From Paulownia fortunei (lineage: Eukaryota; Streptophyta; Magnoliopsida; Lamiales; Paulowniaceae): DNA of 64,000 nucleotides. The notes beneath the pieces are model-generated. The model was not told the DNA's origin, made no database searches, and saw nothing but the letters and a program-made list of their open reading frames with translations. Each line of letters opens with the position of its first letter. Within the stretch, counting starts at the first letter, position 1. Positions 13,044 through 25,548 of this stretch are shown here, piece after piece. Both the position numbers and the translations under genes were made by a program. The stretch lies in NCBI GenBank assembly GCA_019321725.1, contig CM033113.1, positions 5,270,001 to 5,334,000 of the forward strand, in the 5' to 3' direction.

Positions 13044-13173
13044 CCACTTGCACCATGCAAATATCACCATTCATCCTTTCTCACTACACAAACAAAACAT
13101 CTCACAAAAGTCACAACATCAGAGAACTAACAAGAAATACTTTATAGAACGCCATTGAAAGAAGAAAAAGGAA

Positions 13174-14412
13174 ATGGCAACCTTGAAGGCATCAGTCTCT
13201 TCTTCCTCCTCGAAGCAAAGAGGAATTGTTAAGGCTACCATCAATATCCCGAGGCGGGTCGCCAGTATTTCTCTTCCGGGGCTCCGAAATGGAGGATTGG
13301 TGGAGGAAATGGAGTTGCACAAATGTGCAGATAAACAGTTGAGCCCTGTTAGCATCAGTGCAATCAAGAGAAATCAAAATAATGGGCCGGATCCACTGGT
13401 GATGGCGAAGCTTTACGCAATCTTGGAAGCAGTTGCTGACAGAGTTGAGATGCACAAGAATATTGGAGACCAAAGGACCAATTGGAACAGCCTTCTTTTG
13501 ACATCGATCAACTCTCTCACTCTCGCTGCTGCCACGATGGCGGGCATTGCCGCCATCAGCGGCGGTGTTGCTCCTGTGGCCGCGCTGAAGCTTTCCTCCA
13601 CCGTCATGTACGTGGCGGCAACTGGTATGCTGTCAATTGTGAATAAAATCCAGCCTTCTCAGCTTGTGGAAGAACAAAGAAACGCCGTCAGGCTGTTCAA
13701 GCAGCTTCAGAATCAAATTCGGACCATTATATCGGTTGGAAATCCGACTGTTGTTGATGTGAAGGAAATGATGGAAAAAGTGTTGGCCCTAGACAAGGCA
13801 TACCCACTTCCTCTTCTCGGCGCGATGCTCGACAAATTCCCGGAGAACGTGGAGCCCGCAGTTTGGTGGCCCGAACAAAGAAGAAAACAGCCCAAAGGAA
13901 ATAAAGGTTATAACGGCTGGAACGGGAAGTTGGAGGAAGAAATGAGAGAAACAGTGAACGTCCTAAGAATAAAAGACAAAGAAGATTACTTGAGATTGGG
14001 TAAAAAAGCACTGAATCTCAACAAATTTCTTGCTATTACCGGCCCCGCGCTGACGGGTTTAGCCGCCGTTGGCAGTGCTCTTGTGGGCTCGTCTTTTCAC
14101 GGTGATTGGGCAGTGGTGCTGGGAGTTGTGGGCGGCGCATTGGCCAGCGTGGTAAACACGTTGGAGCACGGCGGGCAAGTGGGAATGGTGTTTGAAATGT
14201 ACAGGAGCAACGCGGGATTCTTTAAGCTGATGGAAGAGTCAATTGAGTCAAACTTGAGGGAAGAGGATTTGGAGAAAAGGGAAAACGAAGAGATGTTTGA
14301 AATGAAGGTGGGTTTGCAGCTGGGAAGGAGTTTGTCACAGCTGAGAGATCTTGCGGCGGCTGCTTCTGTTAAAGGGGAAGACATTGACGAGTTTGCAAGC
14401 AAGCTTTTCTGA
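13174..14412 (+). CDS. 'Probable F-box protein At4g22030'-like protein, copy B, intronless
   Basis: Single-exon gene of 412 residues, paralogue of the gene at 2601-3938 and divergently oriented to it. It has the same domain order: a Ser-rich basic N-terminus (possible plastid transit peptide), KLYAILEAVADRVEMH at about residues 79-94, and QRTNWNSLLLTSIN. Two hydrophobic segments come next, then QPSQLVEEQRNAVRLFKQL, LDKAYPLPLLG, EPAVWWP and a second hydrophobic pair before EHGGQVGMVFEMYRSN. It ends DEFASKLF. It is shorter than copy A mainly in the N-terminus and in the linker after EPAVWWP. It is clearly more GC-rich than copy A, with many C/G third positions, which may mean different expression or biased gene conversion. 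No F-box is visible; function unknown. Confidence 0.9.
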   Translation: MATLKASVSSSSSKQRGIVKATINIPRRVASISLPGLRNGGLVEEMELHKCADKQLSPVSISAIKRNQNNGPDPLVMAKLYAILEAVADRVEMHKNIGDQRTNWNSLLLTSINSLTLAAATMAGIAAISGGVAPVAALKLSSTVMYVAATGMLSIVNKIQPSQLVEEQRNAVRLFKQLQNQIRTIISVGNPTVVDVKEMMEKVLALDKAYPLPLLGAMLDKFPENVEPAVWWPEQRRKQPKGNKGYNGWNGKLEEEMRETVNVLRIKDKEDYLRLGKKALNLNKFLAITGPALTGLAAVGSALVGSSFHGDWAVVLGVVGGALASVVNTLEHGGQVGMVFEMYRSNAGFFKLMEESIESNLREEDLEKRENEEMFEMKVGLQLGRSLSQLRDLAAAASVKGEDIDEFASKLF

Positions 14413-16346
14413 TCATCTTTGTGTGCATGGACAACAATGCATTCTTTTTGGATAAATGTAAAGCTGACTTAGTTTGTGTAAATTTAGTGACATATACTGT
14501 ATATATCAACCAATAACCAATTCTTTCGTTCATTGTAAATCAGATCATTTGAGAAATTAATCATTAATTCTACTGTGAAATTTGAGGAGCAATTTTGTTA
14601 CATTCATAAATTTATCATATTTTCTTATGATCTCCAAAATTGTTTTTGGTGAAAAAAGAGACTGTCTTAAGTGGATTTGATTGTGGGTTGATACAGTCAA
14701 AAGTTTGAGGCAAAAGAGAAGAAGGATAAACAATGTGTCCTTCTTTTACGGCCAGAAAACCTTAGCTGTTAGAACTGTATACACTGCAGTACTTTGGTTT
14801 CTATTCCATGGTTTCAAGATAATGCGGTTGTTGATATTTGACTATTTTTTAAATTAGTAATTGTTGATTGATATTTTATTATTGATTGATGTATGATATA
14901 TTAATCATGTATTTAATTATTTAACTAAAAAATTAAAAATAAATATCAAAGTCATGAACCAATTTGGTCATAGGCCCAACAAGAGTTCTAGGCACGACGG
15001 AATATTGTGCGAGTCCAATTCCCAGTATCCGATTGTTTTTTGGAATTGGTTGAATTAGGTCAATCAAATAAGCATTTGATGGTGTGAACTGTGAAGGACT
15101 AGTTATAATTTATATAACAAATTCCGTATGGGGATTATTCGTCAGGTTTTAAAATTTATAATTTGAGTATTATTCAGAATAAATTGAAAAAAATTAATAA
15201 AATCTTATATACATAACAAAATTTGTTGTTAAAATTCGTGATTAATTTGGGATTATATCGCTACAAAATTTTTAATTATTTCATATCTATAAAATATTTA
15301 TCTGTGAAGATTGTTAATAAGAATTACATTTTCTAGTAATTATATATATATATTTAAAAAATAAAAAAATAATTTTGTATAATATAATCTTGTTAAAATA
15401 GAAATAAAATTCGGGAATAAAATGCTTATTAAAAAAATATTCGGAAGATTTTATAACATTACTATTTTGAAAGATGTGTATGGGATTTCAATATCTTATG
15501 AAATTAAAGTGTTTTATTCAAGTTAATTTAAAAAATTCAAAAAAATTTGTTACTATAATCAAGTAGGTGAAGGTGACTGATTGTTTCCCTCGTCAAAAAC
15601 AAAATGACGAGAAAAATCATTGATTTTTTTTTCTTTTTGTGAAAATAATTTATTACACAATCCATTTGCATCAAAATATCAAATATCAAATTTATTAAGT
15701 AATTGTGTCAAGAGTAGCCTATGAGATAATTGGTCTACCACACTTCTTGATGGCAACACCTCTTTTTGTTTGACTAGTTTTTTTTCTTAATCCTATAGAA
15801 TTAATCAAATTAATAAAAGTGGATGTAATAAAATTTACGGTAAAAAATTGAATCGAAATTTATGAACCCAGAAAAGAAAAAATGTGCACTAAGTAATTAA
15901 CTCAAAGCACACTGGAATTAGAACAAAACACTTGGTTGATTCAAGTATCATTTACGAAATGGTATTGGATACGAATTTGAGATCAAAATCTCAAATTCAA
16001 ATCTTTTACACCATTCAATATTTGCTTGTCATATTGGGCATGCTGACTTATTCTTCCACATGGTTTACGGACTACTGTATGAAAGTAAAATTTATCCAAT
16101 GCACACTTTCAAATAATAGTTACGAGTTTCTCGTCATAAAAAAAAATAATATTAAGCAATTACTAAAATGCTGATTTATTTTTTAAAAAGGATTTTCTCA
16201 TTTAAATGTATGTTGTGACATTTCGCTAGCCATCATATACTACTTTTTAGTATAAAAGAATAAAATTATAAAAAATAAAAAATATTTGTTTCAATTTTAA
16301 GTATTCATACCTATTCAAAATAAGATATTCAAATATTTGGGACTGA

Positions 16347-16348
<2 letters not shown>

Positions 16349-16379
<31 letters not shown>
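16349..16379. repeat. (AT)n microsatellite
   Basis: About 15 uninterrupted AT units. Confidence 0.92.
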
Positions 16380-16383
<4 letters not shown>

Positions 16384-16835
16384 TTGTCACTACTCGCCAA
16401 AGCCTAATATCCTTTAGTTATCATGGCCACATGACGACGATACACATAATACACAATTCTGCAATACTCATTTAATGCATCATTAATTTCAGGCTTAATC
16501 AATCATCAGTTGCAAAACACAGCATGGACTCCAGTAAAAATGACGGGACTCTCAATTTCCCAACTATTAGGGGAAAAAGAGGTCCTTAATTATCAGTAAT
16601 CATTCGCAACTCCGCAACTGTAAACATCATTGAGTGCTATAACCGACAATACTTTGCAATAATATTGAACACCTAACAAAGATTAATCATGTGCATTTGG
16701 AGTTGATATACAGCTAAATCAATCACTAAAAGAACCTTAAATTTATTATGTCCCAAATTTATCATTCTCAAATTTTATTTTTTCAAATTTTATATTCAAT
16801 TAAATTGAATACTTAATAATGAAATGGAGTATTAA

Positions 16836-17215
16836 GTGTCCGTTTGGTTTTTTCGTTTTTAATATTTTTAGAATTAAAAATATTTTTATTAGCCTTTTGT
16901 GTAAAAATAAAAATATATTTGAATTAGTTAAATATTTTTATTAGACTTTCACGTAAAAATGAGAATATATTTGAATTAGTTATACTTGTTTGCAGATTAT
17001 ATAAATTTAGAAATAAAAAATATATTTATTTTATGATTTTTTTTATTGTAAATTTAAAAATGAGATTAATAGGTGTATAAAGAGACATAAAAAATTAATA
17101 TGTTTGAAAATAATTTTTAAAAATAAAAATAAATAGTACTTGTGATAAAAATAAATGCATTTTTTATTTTTAAATAATAAAGAATAGAAATAAAATTCCT
17201 GAAATAAAACTAATG
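16836..17215. repeat. Dispersed AT-rich hairpin repeat, copy 1
   Basis: Starts near GTGTCCGTTTGGTTTTTT, resembling plant MITE ends. It contains a perfect 10-bp inverted repeat AATATTTTTA/TAAAAATATT around a GAAT loop (16861-16884), followed by a stretch close to TTATTAG...GTGTAAAAATAAAAATA. The same arrangement recurs near 41521 and 54530. Probably a non-autonomous transposon relic; the ends are not firmly set. Confidence 0.5.
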
Positions 17216-17220
17216 GTAAG

Positions 17221-17244
17221 GGAGAGAGAGAGAGAGAGAGAGAG
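17221..17244. repeat. (GA)n microsatellite
   Basis: About 12 GA units just downstream of dispersed repeat copy 1. Confidence 0.9.
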
Positions 17245-18920
17245 GAGTGGTTCACAAGTCATGCGACGGACTATTTAACTGAATTTTTTGGTACTTGCTC
17301 GGCATTTCCAATGTTGAATTTGAATAGATTAATGGAAAGCAACTCCATGACGTGCCTACCTGTCAAAAAACAATTCTGACATTTCCACAATATATATATA
17401 TATAAAGGCTTAGAATAAAATTAAAAAGCACACTTAGGGTAGAAAATACTACTTATAAAGATAACATTGCTTGCAAACTGAAGTTCACTTGGTGGGAAGT
17501 GGGAAGTGGGCTTCGTTTAGCTACTTTAAGCTGCATGCTTATAAAGACAGCTTTTTGTCCCTTTTTCCTTCCACTTGTAAGGTGCATGATTTTAAGTCAA
17601 GACGTAATTTTTTTTAAAAAATGTAATATTTTATAAAAAAAAAATTAAAAAGTTTAAGCAAACATCTTCTTAATTGAATGCCATTTACTTTTTCACATCC
17701 TTATATTTTTCTTCTTTTTTTATTTTCCTCTTATTTTTTATCATTTGTGATAAGACAGATCACCGAGAACGGGCATCAATTATAAACAAAATTGGGAAAA
17801 AGGAACGTCTAAGATTTAGGCTTTACAGTATTTGTTGTTGTAACTGAAGCCCAACTGCCAAGTCTTTTTGGCATGCATTTAGGTACGGGGCAAAGCAAAT
17901 CCTCAAAGTTTGGTCACCTCCCCACTCCAACGCAGCAGGCAGAATTCCTTTTTGACCTCCAACTTTATGTCTATGATGATTTGTCCGACGAAAAAGAGAA
18001 AAAAATACACTGCAAGTGACTTGCTCAATTGTGGTAAACAACAAATCTTTTTCCTTCGTCTTTGATCAAATTTTAACATGGTAAAAAGATGTAGCATGTG
18101 TTGCCAAAGGTCACTTGAAATCAATTATTGTCTAAATTAAATTTGATCCACCTCTCTCACAACCCATTTTAAGTTTATATAAAAATATATATATATATCG
18201 TGCAATTAATAATCGTTCACTCAACAATTTTATTCAAATACTCAATACAGCACACAACAGATTGTTTGTTGCGTCACAATCACACTCAAAAGCAATTTCA
18301 AAACACATTAAAATAAGAATAAAAATTCATTTTCATTAATAATTGAAAGTATATAATGTATATTATTTGTGGAGCAAGAGGTGGTGAAATGTTGGAAATA
18401 ATTGTTTCGTATTGAAAACTAATCAAATGATAAATAGTTCTACAATTGTTATTTATATGATTACTTTATAATAAAAAAAAAGTGATCGATTACATAAAAT
18501 ATACAATTATGCCTGATATGTTATTAATTAGGTACGGTCAACCAAATATAGAATAGAATTTGACATCCTACCACATAAAGCTGATAAAAACAATTGGAAA
18601 ACCAACAAAAAGAGGAATCTACTAACAAAGAGGGAAGATTACTTGGACGAATAGTAGTTAAAACAGAATAAATAATGGCAGTAACCAAACCACCTAAAAG
18701 GGTTATATACGAGTGTATGAACTTGGAAACTCTATTGTTTTGCTGATATCGTGAAAAGATTAACATATGAAGAATTAATATACAGTGCAGTAATTTGTTA
18801 CCATAATTATGCCAACTGTCGAAAAGCATACCCTCTGCAGCATAGCAGAAAAGCATAGGCATGATGATAGCAACCTGACGGGCCATGTGAAGTTCACCTT
18901 CCACCAAAAAGTGGTGCCTC

Positions 18921-18960
18921 ATATATGTGTGTGTATATATATATATATAGATGTGTGTGT
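18921..18960. repeat. Mixed (GT)/(AT) microsatellite
   Basis: Alternating blocks of GT and AT dinucleotides. Confidence 0.85.
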
Positions 18961-20635
18961 GAAATTAACCTGGTGTGTGTGTAGCTTAAATGCACAACGT
19001 ATTGTTGCTTAATGTTTTGGTTATTGAACTTTCAAGTGAGGTAATAAAAATATTTTTCTTACTTAATAGTGCTATCCTAAATTTTACCGTCAGAATGAGA
19101 GGTAATTATAGTGTGGTTTTATTTTTTTATTTTCATAAGTTTTAAAATGAATTTTCAAGTGGGATTTTGTCAAATAGCAACTTGAGACTATTATTTTATA
19201 AATTGAAAATGTATAATATAAAATTTAAATAAAAAAAATATTTTATTATATGCGCATTACTTCATAACAAAAATAACTTTAAAATTTTACGTCATAAAAA
19301 ATGATTGAAGGGAATATAATTATATCTTTTGTCTTTATCCAAGATAATATTTTAAGTGAAGTGAAAAAATTGACTATAAAAAATTATTTGTATGATACTC
19401 TATCGATTTTATAGAATGCATGATAATAAAGTTTATCTAAATATATTATTATTATTATTTTTTTTGGTGGGTGAGTACTATTATATATCACTCTTTAAGC
19501 TTCACTTTTTTTCACCTCCCCTAATTTTAGTAGTAAGCAACTATTGCAATTAATTCATTTAAAATTATTTAATTAATCAATACTTTTCAAATTAAAGGGG
19601 GAATTGAAAAAGAGTGAAAGGTTGTTTAGATTTTAATAATGATTACAATGAATGTTTAAAACCCCCGAAATTCATATAATTTTTCTGTTTAATAAAAATA
19701 ATTGTAAAAGCGATTTTCAGAGTAGAAGAGAACAAGAGAAAGAACATATTAGAAGCGAAGATCAGAAAAGTAGAGTAGAACAGAGCAGCAGAGCATAACA
19801 AATTAGTTCTAGAGTAGTCGAGCAAAAAGAGGAGGAGAACAAATTAGATCAGTTCAGAGCAGAAGACTAATGCCAAACATAGTAGAGTTTCTAAGAAGTG
19901 AAAATTGTTTCAAGAACACTTAAAGAGTTTAGCAGGACTAAATCTTTAGCGGATTCATATGTGGAGTGTCGTGAAACAGTACTCACAATTATCAATAATA
20001 TTGAAGAGCGTTACTAAAGTTTAAGAAAAATAAATAAAACATATTTTTGTCAATAAACAGTTTTAATTGCAAACCAATAACATTGTCTTGCTTTACTTTT
20101 ATAATGTGTTTTTCTGTTGTGCAATTTATTGAAACTTAGTACGATTTTTAACCTTCCTTTGATTGAGTCTAAGTTATCAGACGAATAAGTACTTATTTTA
20201 TTTGAACAAGTGATTGGGTTTTGGATGGAGGATGTATATTGATCTTTCAAAAAAAAATAAAAAATTATGGAACTTGTACAAGATTTATTGATGAATAGCA
20301 TTGTCTTTTTTTGATATTCTACCATAAAATTAAAAAAAAAAAGAGAGAGAGAGAGAATTTTTTTAAAATAAACAGAAAAACATTGAAAATTTTATGAACC
20401 AATGATTATTAAAGCAAAAGAAAATTGTTAATTTTTTAAAATAGAAGTAAAATATGCATGTTCCCAGCTTTCAGAGATAGATATGACTGAAAAACGAAAC
20501 AAAATTTGTGAGAGATTAGTTGAGGAGCATAATGAGAATTAGTTATTAAATTAAATTTTAATAGTCAACATAATTAAAAGTAAACTAATAAAAACTAAAT
20601 TTAAGATATTAATAAATTTAAATAAATATAAATAT

Positions 20636-20656
20636 AATATATATATATATATATAT
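20636..20656. repeat. (AT)n microsatellite
   Basis: About 10 AT units in an AT-rich stretch. Confidence 0.85.
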
Positions 20657-21937
20657 GTTATAGTTTGATTTATTTGAACCCAAATTGTATAAGGTAGTAC
20701 AATTTTGACTGAATTTTTAAAACTTAATTTATAATAATTTAGCAAAATCGATTTGATATGAACAATTTAAACATTTTATCAAATTTCATGATCAATCCTA
20801 CTCAAATTGTATCCTTGTCTATGAAGATAATGATTTACAACTACTATATAATGGTAACAATAAATGATAATGATGAGATTTGAAACCATTGTATGTTAAA
20901 TATCTAAAGTTGCACAATGATTTCTATGTATAAAGAAGATTTCTCAATATTATATATATTTTTTATTTTTTATAATTTGAGAATTGATTTGTAATTTAAA
21001 GAGAAAAGTTTCTCCACTAATAATAATGGAATCTCCATACATCCTTCTTGTAAAGTCGGTCCTATAAATGCAAGGAAAAAAATTTAATTTAAGAAAATAT
21101 TATAGCCTTTTTAATTTATAACTTTAAACAACTAAAGTTATAGTCTCTTCCTTTCTCAAGATCTTTTTTTAAGATGGAAAAATATTAAAGATTATTAGCT
21201 TCAATGTGTCAACTGTATTTTTTTTTTTTAATAGCATTAAAGATAATTTACAATCAAATCCAAAGTATATTGGCAATAAAATAAGACATTAAATTAAATT
21301 AACAACGTTTATATTAGTAATGAAATAGGATATTAACTTAAATTAGTGCCGTATTATTACATAATTGATATTTATGCATTCCCATAGTTGTAAGTTTATA
21401 CAAATTTAATTCCCTTATAATTTATTATTAGTGATAGCCTATAAAAAGTTGTGATAAGAGATTTTGTCTAAATAGTAAAGTTGAAATCTCAGAATTTTTA
21501 AATTTTAAATTTGAGTTCCTTCTATTTATGGGTGCTTGTTAAAGATGAATTATTAATTTCTAATTAATTATTAATATTATGGATATATGTAATCAATTAT
21601 CAATTTTTAAATAATAATTCCTTTTAATTGCGGCATGTCGGTAATACACAGAGGGATCCATGTGTAAATAAAAAGAACTTAAGTCCTGATTTCCAAATAC
21701 TATGACAAAACTTTCAATTCAAATATAGGCTGGGAAGTGGGGAGTACCACACACCTTATTGCTGTTTGGATCCAACGAATTAAAACCCCCATTCCCCTTC
21801 TCCAATACTTCTTCTTCTCTCCATTCTGCGATATAGTCCCCCGCTTCTCCCCATAACTTCCCACCATAAAACTTCTATAGTAGCTGAATCTCACCCGTTA
21901 AAATCTCCGTCACCACCAAAGAAGAGGAGAAAGAAAG

Positions 21938-24900
21938 ATGATCCAGTTACTATTCACTCTGATATTCGCGGAGATGGCGCTGATCGTGGTGTTCGTGTTC
22001 AAGACTCCGCTAAGAAAGCTGGTGATAATGGGCCTGGACCGGGTCAAACGTGGCCGTGGCCCAATCGTTGTCAAGACCGTGGCGGGGACAGTATTTGTGG
22101 TGATGATGGCTACCGTGTACAATGTGGTGGCGATCCAGAGGCGTTGGATCCAAGATGGTGAAGGCAACCCAACGGATCAGATTCTCCTTGCTAAGCACCT
22201 TCTCGAAGCTTCTCTCATGGGTAATCATTCTTAAAAATCTCATCTTTTTTTTTTTTTTTTAAATTGTGAAGTACGATTGGTAGTATTTTGGTTTTCTGTG
22301 AGAGTATGATTGTTTGGTTTATTCAATCTACATTATGCGGTGTATCACTGTAGTGGTGAAGCTGCATGAGCTCATTTTTGCATTGTATCAGTGATGCATT
22401 TGTTTTTGTTTGATTGGATGATTCTTTTGGAAATAAATATGGATTGAAAGTTTTAGCCAAAAAACCAAAAGAGTATGGATTGAATGGTTATATTAATTGA
22501 AAATTTTGATGCTTTTTAAGTGGTTTTCAAGATTCAATGGCTTCCCTTAGATCAGATTTATTTCAGAGATTCTGTCAATTTTTTTCTTATCCTTTAATTT
22601 GTTCTTTTTGATCGTGAACAGCTAGTGTTTTGTAATGTCGTATGTTGAAAAAGTACCCTTAGAGATGAAAAAGTAGTCCTCTCTTTTTGTGAAGAAAACT
22701 AGATAAATGGTGGTGTTTTGTTTGCGATGTATGTTTGTATTTATATTTTCAAGGTACATGCTTCTTTCTTTTTTTTCCCAAGCTTTTGGACTTTAGTTTA
22801 AGGATGTGAATTTTTTATGTCTCATCACTAAGGAGATTTTTTTTCCTTGCATATAGACCATGTGTTGTAATAGTTTAATCCAAGAAGAAATATGGATTGT
22901 CTGAAAGGCATATAATCTCAACAAAGAAAAAGTGCCGCAGTTTGACTTTAACGGACAAATAATGACATAAGATAAAAGCACCGCAGTTTAACTTAGATGG
23001 ACAAAAATAATAAAAGGCCATACTCTTGTATTGTTTTCATTAAAACAAGGATGTGTTATGTAATCTAGTCCATTGAATATTGTAGATTACCATAATCAGA
23101 TTTTCTTTCTTATTGGGAATAAAAACCAGGTTTGTCGGATTATATTGGCAGTATAAACGTCTATGTATGCTCATATGGCTTACCATTTATCGTTAATAAG
23201 TTATATGAATGTGCATGGATTATGGTAACTAGCTGGCAATTGCATTGAGTGGCACTAATGACATAGTTCAAATTTAAGTAATAAAAAGAAATAAATTAAG
23301 GTGCATAATTGCAATTTTGGGCATTTCCTTCATTTGATCTCCTTGAAACTAAGTTTTATGTCAAACTAGCCACCTTCTTCTTTTTTCACTGTAAGCTGAT
23401 ATGTTTATAAGAATCTATTATAATCTATTAGTGGAAACAGAGTGCTGCAAAATTGTAGGTCCCTAATTCATGGTCAGATTTTACCAGTTCTGAGAGTGTA
23501 GATTGCAGAATGCAGGGTGAATTTGCAATCTAGCAGTCAGCTCTAGTCAGTTTGTGTCGTGAATAAAAAATTCTCCAACTGTTGCAAATTACTTGCCTTT
23601 AAATGTGCTTCAGCAATGCATTATAATTAATTTGGAATATGGAGGGGGCCATATTTTTGCTCTTCTGGTTTTGAAACTGTGTGTGGTGACAGAATTGTAT
23701 CATTCTGAACAGTTCGAAGGAAGTTTTGTACCCATATTTAGTTAGGACTTGAGTGTTAGACCGTCAGTATTTTGTTTTGTCCTCATCATATTTGTTTATG
23801 CATCATTCTCTTGTTGTCAATCTTCATCTACATATAATTTTCTCATCAATTTTAAAAGAAAAGGAACAACTATTATTTTTGAAACTCACTACATTCTTTA
23901 ATGTCATGAACCTGAGTCTTTTGAATTTGAATGCACTATATTTTGCCAGAAAATATGTAATACGCATAAAAATAAGGAAAATCTTTTTCTCGAACTATAT
24001 AACTTTTATGATCCCCCTTTCTTTGAATGCTCTGATGATTCTGGTTTAGGGTACTTTATGCTCTTGGTTATTCCTTGGTTTGGTAATCTGGGACAGCCCT
24101 TAAAGAATGATGAACTTTACATTCCTTGAGGCCTACCACCCTGCCATTTCAGTTGTCTTTTCACTTGAAAGGAAACATCAACATATGCTTCATGTTAGTC
24201 TGTAATAGTCTTTTTCCTTGTCTGCTTTACACATCCTCTCTCAAGTGTCTTAACACATGGTATTGCCTGGTTAAATATTTTCTTGGGCAAATTAGCACTT
24301 TATTAGATTTCCAAAAGCTGTATGATTCTAAGGGGCATTACCCTGGAAATACAACAGAATTAACCCAATGGAGATCTGCCAACCAGAATCAGATGAGGAG
24401 CGCTATGTAAAGATGGACTCCACGTTTTGATGAATTTTATGTCTTATCTTCTTGGCAGATTTGTGGCTATAAAGGCAATGTAGAGTACAGATATTATAGC
24501 ATTTATGGTTCCTTTTTTCTTCCATTTGATATTCAATGACATTTTATTCTTTATTAATTCAACTGATATTTTTCTATCAATTTTCTGCAGGATTTTCGCT
24601 ATTCCTTGCGCTGATGATTGACAGGCTGCATCATTATATCAGAGAACTGCGTATAAGGAGGAAGAGCATGGAAGCTGTGAAGAAACAAAACCGAGTTTTT
24701 GAGGATGGTAAGCCTCCAGTTTCTGAGGAAATCAAAGTATTAGAAGAAGAGATGACTGCATTGCGTGGGAGGGTTAAGCAGCTCGAAACACAGCTTGAAG
24801 AAAAGACTAAAGAGGCAAGCAATGCGGAAGCCAATGCAGTTGCTTTAAAAAAGCAATCGGAAGGGTTTCTTCTTGAATATGACCGGTTGCTTGAAGAAAA

Positions 24901-24973
24901 CCAGAACCTTCGAAGCCAATTGCAATCTCTAGATCGGAGATTGTCATTTTCTGATAGCAAGAAAGTTATTTAA
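21938..24973 (+). CDS. BAP31/BAP29-like ER membrane protein
   Basis: Plant homologue of B-cell receptor-associated protein 31, an ER membrane protein thought to act in quality control and export of membrane cargo. Two exons, 21938-22220 and 24591-24973, split a Gly codon and give 221 residues, the usual plant size. Three hydrophobic segments lie at about 1-21, 44-65 and 88-107 (spanning the exon junction). A basic linker and a long coiled coil follow (about 138-210: EEIKVLEEEMTALRGRVKQL and later heptads). The protein ends KKVI, a canonical dilysine KKXX ER-retrieval signal facing the cytosol. The 2.37-kb intron holds a 47-bp imperfect tandem repeat. The ATG at 21938 follows a pyrimidine-rich leader and opens directly into the first membrane segment, as in relatives. 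No defects seen. Confidence 0.94.
22931..23020 (+). repeat. Imperfect 47-bp tandem repeat in the BAP31-like intron
   Basis: AGTGCCGCAGTTTGACTTTA at 22931 recurs as AGCACCGCAGTTTAACTTAG at 22978, followed in both copies by a GGACAAA- and AATAA-containing stretch. The copies are diverged, so the duplication is not recent. Confidence 0.7.
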
Positions 24974-25548
24974 GGGACCGTTACATTGTGGTTTTCTTTT
25001 CTGATTTTGAGTTCTGCAGTTGTTTTGTCTTTATATACCATAGCAGTTTCAAGGATAACCTTATGTGTTCAAAGAAAAGAAAGTTTTAAGAAGAAAGAAA
25101 TTCCATTTTGTGATAATCTACTCCACTAATCAGGCAATCTCTATGGTGAACTCATTTTTTTGTTCCCCGACTTTAGTTCTGATATTATGAATTGGAGAAA
25201 TATATCAGGAAGTACATTGCAGTTTTGGTTCAGTAGTTGTGATTGTTATCAATATCAGAAATTTGAAAATATAAAGTTTTCACATATTCGAAGTTGTTTA
25301 AGGTGGGGCTGGACATCCAACAATGGCCACTGCCTCCAAAAATAATTACTATTTTCATCAGTGCTTCATTGAATTTATTTGTAAATAATCAATTACACTT
25401 CATATTACTATTTTCTCTTTAGTGATAGTGATTGTTGATTATGACATCTACCCAATACCGGAACACAAATAAAACCAGAACATAAATAGAGTGAGCTAAA
25501 GGTGCATCATCCTCTGATATTGATTTGTTTTTAATGGGTTGCTAGCTT

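Larger units (their letters stand above)
9187..13173. other. 4-kb spacer between PMP22 and F-box-like copy B
   Basis: After the 141-bp duplication comes a slightly GC-richer segment (about 9800-10000) without recognisable coding sequence, then about 2.5 kb of very AT-rich DNA. That DNA holds a GT/AT microsatellite (11292-11328) and a candidate degenerate miniature transposon (11560-12056). The copy B promoter occupies the last few hundred bases. I see no gene. Confidence 0.5.
14413..21937. other. 7.5-kb AT-rich spacer
   Basis: No recognisable gene. It holds an (AT)n run (16349-16379), one copy of a dispersed hairpin repeat (about 16836-17215), a (GA)n run (17221-17244), mixed GT/AT microsatellites (18921-18960) and an (AT)n run (20636-20656). 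A less AT-rich patch at about 17750-18060 and a 132-residue hydrophobic minus-strand frame at 18524-18922 are unexplained. The last 150 bp are the pyrimidine-rich leader region of the BAP31-like gene. Confidence 0.5.

Noticed and set aside
13192..14402. Several open minus-strand frames of 60-100 residues opposite F-box-like copy B
   Set aside because: They mirror the strongly coding plus strand and have no family content of their own.
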